Positions 1-5,636 of a stretch of 7,114 nt of DNA are shown here, piece by piece. Source of the stretch: Chloroflexota bacterium (GTDB lineage Bacteria > Chloroflexota > Anaerolineae > Anaerolineales > Anaerolineaceae); contig JAGVUS010000271.1 in the NCBI GenBank assembly GCA_019136175.1, forward strand, positions 1 through 7,114, written 5' to 3'. How positions within the stretch are numbered: position 1 is the stretch's first letter; each line of letters starts with the position of its first letter. The notes beneath the pieces were generated by a model. It was given only the letters and a program-made list of their open reading frames with translations, was not told the DNA's origin and searched no databases. Made by a program: the position numbers and the translations under genes.

Positions 1-791
1 TATGTGTTTTTGGCTTCGCCCGGGTTGTAACATGCCTGTCCAAACAGGGCTGCCTGCTGGTCGCCCAAATCACCGGCGATGGGAATGCCATTCATTGCAC
101 CAATTCCATAGCCAAAAATTTGGGAGGAGGATTGGATGACGGGCAGCATCGAACGGGGAATTCCCATTTGGGAGAGGATATCCTCGTCCCAATCCAGTGT
201 TTTCAGGTTCATCAAAAGGGTGCGGGATGCGTTTGTCACATCAGTACCGTGAACGCCTCCGCGCACACCACCGGTAAGGTTCCAAATCAACCAGGTATCC
301 ATATTCCCAAAAAGAGCGTCACCCTGGTTGGCTGCCTGTTGAAGTCCTGGGACATTTTCAAGAAGCCAGCGGATTTTGGGACCGGAAAAATAGGTTGCCA
401 GGGGTAATCCGGTCTGCTGTCGGAAACGATCCATCCCCCCCTCACTGGCAAGCTGGTTACAAATGATATCCGTACGGGTATCCTGCCAGACAATTGCATT
501 ATGATATGGAATGCCAGTGTGACGATCCCAGATAACTGCTGTTTCCCGCTGGTTTGTTATTCCAATGGCTGCCACATCCTCCAACCCGAGGCTGGACCTT
601 CTTAATGCGTTGGTGAATACTTCCTGTGAATTTTGCAGGATTTCCATTGCATTATGCTCAACCCAACCCGGGCGGGGATAAATTTGGCGGTGTTCTTTCT
701 GGTCCATCCCCACGCTGTTTCCCTGATGATCAAACAGAATGCAGCGGGTACTGGTTGTGCCCTGATCAATTGCAGCAATAAAATTTGTCAT
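1..791 (-). CDS. glpK: Glycerol kinase, N-terminal half (gene runs off the left edge)
   Basis: Glycerol kinase (FGGY carbohydrate kinase family) phosphorylates glycerol to sn-glycerol 3-phosphate with ATP in the cytoplasm. The 263 codons present match the N-terminal half of the family, whose usual length is about 500 residues. Visible motifs are the phosphate-binding loop DQGTTSTR (residues 9-16), the YPRPGWVEH segment (38-46), the glycerol-binding NQRET (80-84; R82 and E83), Y134 in the YFSG segment, DTWLIW (165-170), TNASRT (186-191) and GDQQAALFG (243-251), with D244 as the expected catalytic base. The E. coli loop that binds the inhibitor fructose-1,6-bisphosphate (around GGK) appears different here, so that control may be absent. 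The ATG at 791-789 follows a strong GGAGG (plus-strand 800-804) with an 8-base spacer. The frame is intact up to the edge. It lies 44 bases after the peptidase stop and is probably co-transcribed with it. The identification is firm. Confidence 0.96.
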   Translation of the reverse strand, partial: MTNFIAAIDQGTTSTRCILFDHQGNSVGMDQKEHRQIYPRPGWVEHNAMEILQNSQEVFTNALRRSSLGLEDVAAIGITNQRETAVIWDRHTGIPYHNAIVWQDTRTDIICNQLASEGGMDRFRQQTGLPLATYFSGPKIRWLLENVPGLQQAANQGDALFGNMDTWLIWNLTGGVRGGVHGTDVTNASRTLLMNLKTLDWDEDILSQMGIPRSMLPVIQSSSQIFGYGIGAMNGIPIAGDLGDQQAALFGQACYNPGEAKNT

Positions 792-804
792 CCGGTTTTC
801 CTCC

Positions 805-833
805 AGGTGCACCTAACTCGAAGAAATTTGAGT
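805..833. repeat. Two small inverted repeats between peptidase and glpK
   Basis: The 44-base gap between the peptidase stop and the glpK start contains a perfect 10-base palindrome, AGGTGCACCT (805-814), directly next to the GGAGG ribosome binding site of glpK. Beside it is a 7-base inverted repeat with one mismatch, ACTCGAA/TTTGAGT, around a GAAA spacer (816-833). Neither is followed by a T-run in the direction of transcription, so they do not look like a terminator. They could be a protein-binding site, a processing hairpin or chance. Confidence 0.35.
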
Positions 834-835
834 GA

Positions 836-3010
836 TTATAAATTCTCAAGAAAAAATTCACCGATTTTTTCCTCCATGTATTCCCGGTCTGATTGGGATC
901 GCACAGAGTGCCGGGCATTGGGGAGAATCAGGAATTGATAAGGTTTTCCGGAAGAGATGAATGCCTGAATTAAGCGGGTTGAATGACGGAAATGGACATT
1001 TTCATCAATCAGCCCGTGGATAATGAGAAGCTTTCCTGTAATATTCTCCACATCGTTCAAAACGCTGCTGGATATGTACCCAGAAGGGTTTGATTCGGGG
1101 GTGCCCATGTAGCGTTCGGTGTAATGTGTGTCGTATCCTTCCCATTCTGTCACTGGGGCACCGGCAATAGCTGCCTTGAACATTCCCTTTTTACTTTCCA
1201 GGCAGCGACATGCCATATAGCCACCATAAGACCAGCCGCACACGCCAACATGTCCTGGTATGCCATACCCCTGATTGAACAACCACAAAAGACCATCCTC
1301 CTGGTCTTCCACTTCCAGGTGCCCAAGATCATGCCGGATTGCACTTTCAAATTCCAACCCCCGGCGGGCAGAACCGCGATTATCCACAATAAAAACCACA
1401 AACCCCAAGCTGCGCAGGTATTGGGCACGCATGGCGCTCGTCATATTCCAGCTGTTGGTTACCATTTGGGCATGTGGTCCTCCGTAAACCAACACAACCA
1501 CAGGATGTGGTCCCTCGTCCCTGGAATTTGATGGAAGGTACAAAGCTCCAAATAATTGCACCCCCGACCGGTTTTTAAAATCCACCAACCTGGGAGGAGT
1601 GAGTGCATATTCCTGGATGCGGGGATCCTGGGCAGCAAACAGGGTTGCCAATTCCTGGTTATCCTCCAGGGAGCGAAGGGTGATTTGGGGAGGGTCCTGG
1701 ATGGAATGCCACGTGTCAATATAGCGTTTGTGTGAGTGGTCTATGACCACGGAGTGCATACCGGGTTGGGTGGTGATTTGCCTGGCTTCACAACCATCAT
1801 AATCCACCATGTACAGGTGGGATTCAAGCGGAGAGTTGCGCGTGCCTGTGAAATAGATTTTCCGCTGATCTTGATCGACAGCTGCAATCGAATCCACGAT
1901 CCACTCTCCACCAGTCAGTGGACGGATTAACCTGCCAATTCCGTCAAACAAGTAAAGATGACGATATCCTGTTTTCTCAGAAGCCCAGATAAAACCCGGC
2001 TCTCTGCTTTTACCGAAACCGCGCAATGGAATGAACATATCGTGCAAATTGATCCAGGTCTGGCTGGTTTCGGTTAACAGGATGGTCTTCTTTCCTGTAT
2101 GGATATTCATGATCACCAGGTCCAGGCGAGTCTGCTCACGATTTTCCACCTGGACGGCTAGTTGTCCGTCAGGTGTCCAGTGCACACGGGCGATGTACTG
2201 CTCGGGATCCTCTCCAAGGTCAAGCCAGAGTGGGTCTCCACCAGTGCGTCTGACAACTCCCAGTCGAACATGGGCATTTTGTTTCCCCGCAAATGGATAT
2301 CGAATGACATCCCGGGTGATGGCATCAACGGGGGCTTGCGCCTGGTGAATGATGGTATATTCCGGTATGTGGGCGTCATCCACTTCTTCAAATGCAATCC
2401 ATTCGCTGTCTGGAGACCACCAAAAGCCATGACTGCGTCCCATTTCCTCCTGGGCTATGTATTCTGCCAGTCCATGGGTTCGTCCCTCCAGATTGGCGCC
2501 TTTGGTCAGTTGGGCAGGCTGTCCTCCCGATATGGAAATGACATGAAGTTCGTTTTCCTGAACATAAGCAACCCAGTGATCGTCTGGAGAAATTTGGGGA
2601 TCCAGAACCGGAAACTGGCTTCCATCCACAAGCTGGCGAAGGGGTTGATCGGGGTGATCCAGGATAAAGATGGACCCCAGCAATGGTAAAAGAAGAAATG
2701 ATTTCCGGTTTGCCCACTGGTATTGTGAAATCCCAAGCGCCATCATGCGCTGGCGTTCCCGGCGGAGTTTCTCTTCGGGAGAAATATGATCCTCACTTGC
2801 GCCTTTCATGCCAAGATCTGCCAGTTCGTGGACTTCCCCATTCTCTGGCAGGAATGCAAACAGGCGGTTAACCAGGTTGCTTTCCGGTGCAAACAGATAT
2901 GTGATGAGATGGTCATCGGGTGTAAATGACAGCGATGAGGGAATGTTCCAGCCGGGTGCTGGCAACTGGGAGACGTCCCGGGGTGTGATGGGGGATTTGG
3001 ATGGGTACAT
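836..3010 (-). CDS. Dipeptidyl peptidase IV-type serine peptidase (S9 family)
   Basis: This 724-residue protein is a prolyl-oligopeptidase-family (MEROPS S9) exopeptidase, most likely a DPP IV that removes Xaa-Pro or Xaa-Ala dipeptides from peptide N-termini. An N-terminal beta-propeller (about 20-470) carries the double glutamate that binds the substrate N-terminus (E188-E189 in AQEEMGRSHGFWWSPD), which marks the DPP IV subgroup. The C-terminal alpha/beta-hydrolase domain (about 480-724) has the oxyanion tyrosine Y509 in VYGGPH, nucleophile S594 in GWSYGGYM, the YDTHYTERYMG segment (626-636) matching the DPP IV substrate-pocket tyrosines, D669 with N671 in GLIDENVHF, and H701 in NARHS. The triad is complete. 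Length fits bacterial members. There is no signal peptide or membrane segment, so a cytoplasmic role in peptide breakdown is likely. The start is supported by AGGA seven bases upstream of the ATG. It is the middle gene of the leftward operon, 27 bases after the hydrolase. Confidence 0.93.
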   Translation of the reverse strand: MYPSKSPITPRDVSQLPAPGWNIPSSLSFTPDDHLITYLFAPESNLVNRLFAFLPENGEVHELADLGMKGASEDHISPEEKLRRERQRMMALGISQYQWANRKSFLLLPLLGSIFILDHPDQPLRQLVDGSQFPVLDPQISPDDHWVAYVQENELHVISISGGQPAQLTKGANLEGRTHGLAEYIAQEEMGRSHGFWWSPDSEWIAFEEVDDAHIPEYTIIHQAQAPVDAITRDVIRYPFAGKQNAHVRLGVVRRTGGDPLWLDLGEDPEQYIARVHWTPDGQLAVQVENREQTRLDLVIMNIHTGKKTILLTETSQTWINLHDMFIPLRGFGKSREPGFIWASEKTGYRHLYLFDGIGRLIRPLTGGEWIVDSIAAVDQDQRKIYFTGTRNSPLESHLYMVDYDGCEARQITTQPGMHSVVIDHSHKRYIDTWHSIQDPPQITLRSLEDNQELATLFAAQDPRIQEYALTPPRLVDFKNRSGVQLFGALYLPSNSRDEGPHPVVVLVYGGPHAQMVTNSWNMTSAMRAQYLRSLGFVVFIVDNRGSARRGLEFESAIRHDLGHLEVEDQEDGLLWLFNQGYGIPGHVGVCGWSYGGYMACRCLESKKGMFKAAIAGAPVTEWEGYDTHYTERYMGTPESNPSGYISSSVLNDVENITGKLLIIHGLIDENVHFRHSTRLIQAFISSGKPYQFLILPNARHSVRSQSDREYMEEKIGEFFLENL

Positions 3011-3037
3011 GAAAGGATCCTGAGTTTATGGGATAAG

Positions 3038-3946
3038 TTAATGGGCTAATTTCGATTGAACCAGGTCGATCAATACTGGATATACCAGGTTTATCTTTTG
3101 ATTGGGGTTGGTGGGATCAATAAGATCATGCGGCAAATTGTGCTGGATATCAAACTGATAGGTTTGGACGGCAGGGTGCAATGATTTCCAAAGGTTCACC
3201 ATCCCGAGTGCAAACTCGTTATTCACCAGCCGATCATTATCATTAAGCACCATGCAAATGGAGCGGGCGGCTGGTGGTTTACGGCGGGCTTGTCTACGGG
3301 CGGACAGACCCAGCCGGATGATGTTAAAGAGGGCATGGGTGGAGATGCGGGCATGGGTATGGGGTCGCTCTGGGTTGGCGGAGCGGGTATTTTGATCCCA
3401 CCAGCGGTTTATGTTTGGCATTGCAAGGAAAAACAGGGATGCAATTGGCGTGAGGACGGATGGCAGAAAATGAAAACCAAGTGCGGGCGAGATGGGGAGG
3501 GCAAAATGAATCTCCGACCGCACCTGGGCTGCCCAGGTGGTCATGACCCCTCCCATGGATAAGCCGCCGACAATCACTTTGTGTCCCAAGCCAACGGCAA
3601 TATCCACGCACTCGTGAATGGTTTCCTGCAGAATTTGGGCTGTCAGGGATTGAGTTTCATCGGTCAGGGCGTCCACCTGTCCGTGGAAAGGCACCCGGGG
3701 GATCAATACATTGGCGCCCAATTCATAACACAGGCTCCCCAGTTGTCGGAACTGGAATGGGCTGCTGGTATATCCATGGAACCAGACAACTGCCCAATCG
3801 CTGATCTTTCCCTGATCCAGGAATACTGTCTTTGAAAGCGGATGAATATCGCTGCCGTCACTGGACTGCAAGGACTTGATTCTCAGAACAGCTTCCTGGT
3901 AGGAACGTGATGGATTGGGGTGTGGAGTCAATGAAGCTGATTTCAT
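3038..3946 (-). CDS. Alpha/beta-hydrolase, carboxylesterase or monoacylglycerol lipase-like
   Basis: This 302-residue protein has the alpha/beta-hydrolase fold, closest in layout to Est30-type carboxylesterases and monoacylglycerol lipases (the serine aminopeptidase S33/Hydrolase_4 group). Seen: the oxyanion-hole segment WFHGYTSSP (55-63, H57-G58), a second conserved block PRVPFHG (83-89), the nucleophile elbow GLSMGG (S130), a probable acid in LNDNDRLV (D238, less likely D236) and a probable catalytic histidine in NLPHDLID (H273; H269 is an alternative). Residues about 153-228 form the cap region and include a hydrophobic stretch, LTPIASLFFLAMP, but no clear transmembrane helix. There is no signal peptide, so it is probably cytoplasmic. 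The substrate is likely a short- or medium-chain ester or monoacylglycerol; the sequence cannot settle this. The ribosome binding site is weak (GGTAAG close to the ATG). It is the first gene of the leftward operon, preceded by a TATAAT about 30 bases upstream. Confidence 0.86.
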   Translation of the reverse strand: MKSASLTPHPNPSRSYQEAVLRIKSLQSSDGSDIHPLSKTVFLDQGKISDWAVVWFHGYTSSPFQFRQLGSLCYELGANVLIPRVPFHGQVDALTDETQSLTAQILQETIHECVDIAVGLGHKVIVGGLSMGGVMTTWAAQVRSEIHFALPISPALGFHFLPSVLTPIASLFFLAMPNINRWWDQNTRSANPERPHTHARISTHALFNIIRLGLSARRQARRKPPAARSICMVLNDNDRLVNNEFALGMVNLWKSLHPAVQTYQFDIQHNLPHDLIDPTNPNQKINLVYPVLIDLVQSKLAH

Positions 3947-3977
3947 TTCTTACCGATCAACACGAGGAGATAGAGTA

Positions 3978-4006
3978 ATTATATCTTGGTTAAAACAAAC
4001 CCGGAC
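3978..4006 (-). promoter_or_regulatory. Putative promoter of the leftward hydrolase-peptidase-glpK operon
   Basis: On the minus strand a perfect TATAAT lies at 3983-3978. It would place the transcript start near 3971, giving a leader of about 25 bases before the hydrolase ATG at 3946. The hexamer 17 bases upstream (4006-4001, GTCCGG) does not resemble TTGACA, so the -35 element is weak or replaced by an activator. The AT-rich context supports a promoter. Confidence 0.5.
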
Positions 4007-4008
4007 AC

Positions 4009-4019
4009 TGCTCAGAGCA
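4009..4019. promoter_or_regulatory. Short palindrome in the divergent control region, possible operator
   Basis: TGCTC-A-GAGCA is a perfect 11-base palindrome (5-base arms around one base). It sits just upstream of the -35 position of the leftward promoter and about 70 bases from the rightward -10. The position would suit a regulator of the leftward operon, but such a short palindrome can occur by chance. Confidence 0.25.
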
Positions 4020-4086
4020 TTACTCCAAAAATCTGAAATTAATAAAATTATGATGAAAATACTCTTTTATTGGTCCTGATTGGAAG

Positions 4087-4092
4087 TATAAT
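4087..4092 (+). promoter_or_regulatory. Putative -10 element for the radical SAM gene
   Basis: There is a perfect TATAAT preceded by an AT-rich stretch (4030-4070). The predicted transcript start is near 4099. No good -35 is seen at 16-18 bases (sequence CTTTTA or similar); TTGGTC at 4070-4075 is too close. The resulting leader would be about 170 bases before the ATG at 4269, which is unusually long and contains the hairpins listed separately. Confidence 0.45.
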
Positions 4093-4099
4093 CAGGCTA

Positions 4100-4131
4100 T
4101 TGTGAGTCTGGCGAGGAACCGACAATCACAA
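4100..4131 (+). other. Imperfect hairpin at the 5' end of the predicted leader
   Basis: TTGTGA (4100-4105) pairs with TCACAA (4126-4131), followed inward by GTC with GAC and GG with CC, with a one-base bulge on the left and a two-base bulge on the right. That makes 11 base pairs closing a 7-base loop CGAGGAA. It begins about where transcription should start, so it could protect the 5' end of the mRNA or be part of a regulatory leader. As DNA it could also be an operator. Its function is unknown. Confidence 0.4.
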
Positions 4132-4199
4132 AGATTAATTGCGATATTGAGTGAACCTTGAATAGAATGATCCAAACAAACGGGTTGCAGAACAAACTG

Positions 4200-4235
4200 C
4201 CTATTGCCACTGGGAACCGGCATCAGGTTTTTTTT
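4200..4235 (+). terminator. Attenuator-like hairpin followed by eight T's in the leader
   Basis: CCT-AT-TGCC (4200-4208) can pair with GGCA-TC-AGG (4219-4227): four inner and three outer base pairs, separated by a 2x2 internal loop, around a 10-base loop. It is followed at once by T8 (4228-4235), the layout of an intrinsic terminator. It lies upstream of the radical SAM start, so it would act as an attenuator rather than an end-of-gene terminator. The stem is only moderately stable, which is the main doubt. Confidence 0.38.
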
Positions 4236-4253
4236 GGCAGCATCCTTGCCAAA
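4233..4253 (+). other. Second leader hairpin overlapping the T-tract
   Basis: TTTGGCA (4233-4239) and TGCCAAA (4247-4253) form a perfect 7-base stem around a 7-base loop. The left arm uses the last three T's of the preceding T8, and the motif TTGCCA occurs twice (4204-4209 and 4246-4251). Alternative, mutually exclusive pairings are therefore possible, as expected for terminator/antiterminator switching. The stem ends 15 bases before the ATG at 4269. Confidence 0.4.
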
Positions 4254-4268
4254 GTCATGCGTATGGTG

Positions 4269-5570
4269 ATGGAGAGTGAATTGCAACTTGCTCCAACGCA
4301 TTTATCAACAATTGTCCCTCCCCGCAGTGGACATTCCTATGTTTTATATACTCATGTTCCATTTTGCGAGAGCCTGTGCCCATATTGTTCTTTTAACCGG
4401 TATGTGTTTCAGGAAAATCGTGCCAGGAAATATTTCGAAAACCTGCGCTCAGAACTTCGGATGGTGGCAGAGCAGGGATATACGTTTCAATCCATGTATA
4501 TTGGCGGCGGAACACCAACCATCCTGGTGGATGAACTCGTTAAAACCATTGACCTGGCAAAAGAATTATTTGGTGTTCGGGATGTTTCTGCAGAAACCAA
4601 TCCCAATCATTTAATTCCGGAAATCCTGGAGCCGCTGGTGGGGCGGGTGGATCGTTTATCAGTAGGTGTTCAAAGTTTTGATGATGGACTGCTGCGCCAG
4701 ATGCGCCGGTATGATAAATATGGATCGGGTGATCAGATCGTGGAACGAATTCAGAAGGCGGTTGGAATCCTGCCGTCCCTGAACGTTGATATGATTTTCA
4801 ATTTCCCAAGCCAGACTGAAGCCATGCTGAGGAATGACATTCATCGGGTCATTGAGACTGGCGCGGACCAGACCACATTTTACCCATTGATGAGCTCGCC
4901 TTCTGTTGAACAAGCCTTGGAGCGGTCTGTTGGGCACGTGGATCCTTCTCGTGAAGCAGCCTATTACCAGATTATCAATGAAGAGTTGGCGGGTGTTTAC
5001 CATCCCCGTTCTGCCTGGACATATTCCCGCAAGCAGGATGTTTTGATTGATGAGTACATCATTGAGACAGAAGAGTATGTAGGGGTGGGATCCGGTTCGT
5101 TCAGCTATCTTGATGGCACATTGTACGTCAATACGTTTTCGTTGAGTGAATATAACCGGCTGGTGGAAAGCGGCAAGCCCTCGGTGATTGCCAGTCGAAA
5201 GTTTAACAGGCTTGCCCGGATGCAATATCGCTTCATGATCGAATTATTTGATCTTGCACTCAACAAAAAACGATTCAAGAACGATTTTCGGGTTCCCATT
5301 GAACTGGGTTTATGGAAGGAATTGGTATTCATGGCAGCTGCGGGTGTGTTCCAACCCGGCTGGTGGAAAAATCCAATCCTGGAATTAAATCCACGGAGCA
5401 AGTACCTGCTTGTGGTTTTAATGCGTGAATTTTTCAATGGCGTTAATACCTTGCGTGACCAGGCGCGGGCAGCCCTGCCAGACTGGGAAAAAGAGGTGTT
5501 GATGGGGGGACAACCTTGCGGGACAACACCGGTGCGCGGTACTGCCCACAAACCCGTCCGATACAAATAA
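4269..5570 (+). CDS. HemN/HemW-like radical SAM protein
   Basis: This is a radical S-adenosylmethionine protein of the coproporphyrinogen III oxidase-like superfamily (HemN, HemW, HutW/ChuW). With the start used here it has 433 residues. YTHVPFCESLCPYC carries the CxxxCxxC that holds the 4Fe-4S cluster (C33, C37, C40). It is followed by the SAM-contacting GGGTPT (79-84), SAETNPN (107-113), RLSVGVQSFD (129-138), and EYVGVGSGSFSYL (269-281), typical of the HemW/HutW side. The HemW segments YEISNYA and HNxxYW are not recognisable, so genuine haem-chaperone function is doubtful. Relatives act on haem or on unknown substrates. The start is uncertain: the frame stays open back to a TTG at 4158 (470 residues), but 4158-4256 looks like a structured leader and the conserved domain begins at about 4326. 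ATG 4263, ATG 4269 and TTG 4281 are candidates; the last has GGAG six bases upstream. No haem-pathway neighbour is present in the window. Confidence 0.85.
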   Translation: MESELQLAPTHLSTIVPPRSGHSYVLYTHVPFCESLCPYCSFNRYVFQENRARKYFENLRSELRMVAEQGYTFQSMYIGGGTPTILVDELVKTIDLAKELFGVRDVSAETNPNHLIPEILEPLVGRVDRLSVGVQSFDDGLLRQMRRYDKYGSGDQIVERIQKAVGILPSLNVDMIFNFPSQTEAMLRNDIHRVIETGADQTTFYPLMSSPSVEQALERSVGHVDPSREAAYYQIINEELAGVYHPRSAWTYSRKQDVLIDEYIIETEEYVGVGSGSFSYLDGTLYVNTFSLSEYNRLVESGKPSVIASRKFNRLARMQYRFMIELFDLALNKKRFKNDFRVPIELGLWKELVFMAAAGVFQPGWWKNPILELNPRSKYLLVVLMREFFNGVNTLRDQARAALPDWEKEVLMGGQPCGTTPVRGTAHKPVRYK

Positions 5571-5592
5571 CACTCCATCTCAAAAATCATCA

Positions 5593-5618
5593 TTCCCCGG
5601 CAGGCAGCTACCGGGGGA
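5593..5618 (+). terminator. GC-rich hairpin between the radical SAM gene and ligA
   Basis: TTCCCCGG (5593-5600) pairs with CCGGGGGA (5611-5618), eight pairs including one G-T, around a 10-base loop, 22 bases after the radical SAM stop. The sequence that follows (GTTGCGTATAATT) is not a proper T-run, so an intrinsic terminator is only possible. It may instead be a 3'-end stabilising hairpin or part of the ligA control region. Its right arm contains GGGGGAG, but this is too far from the ligA ATG to serve as its ribosome binding site. Confidence 0.35.
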
Positions 5619-5624
5619 GTTGCG

Positions 5625-5630
5625 TATAAT
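5625..5630 (+). promoter_or_regulatory. ligA: TATAAT just before ligA, possible leaderless promoter
   Basis: A perfect TATAAT ends six bases before the ligA ATG at 5637, so transcription would start at or next to the A of the start codon. No -35 match is seen 16-18 bases upstream. There is no normal Shine-Dalgarno for ligA: GGG at 5632-5634 is only two bases from the ATG. This fits a leaderless mRNA, but ligA could also be read from the upstream gene. Confidence 0.4.
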
Positions 5631-5636
5631 TGGGAT

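Noticed and set aside
816..833. Intrinsic terminator between peptidase and glpK
   Set aside because: The stem is short, has a mismatch and is not followed by T's on the minus strand, so read-through into glpK is more likely.
2162..2689. Plus-strand open frame of 175 codons inside the peptidase gene
   Set aside because: It is the antisense shadow of a clear S9 peptidase whose propeller residues are encoded on the other strand.
4100..4131. TTGTGA...TCACAA as a CRP/FNR-type operator
   Set aside because: The half-sites are separated by 20 bases, not the 6 of a CRP-family site. An RNA hairpin explains the symmetry better.
4204..4227. GCCACTGGGAA segment resembling part of a cobalamin riboswitch
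   Set aside because: Only a few bases match. The other conserved elements of the cobalamin aptamer are not found in the leader, so a B12 riboswitch is not supported.
4092..4301. Minus-strand open frame of 69 codons over the leader
   Set aside because: It has no ribosome binding site or recognisable protein, overlaps the opposite promoter and leader, and looks like a chance frame.
4659..5225. Minus-strand open frame of 188 codons opposite the radical SAM gene
   Set aside because: It is a shadow of the conserved radical SAM core on the plus strand.
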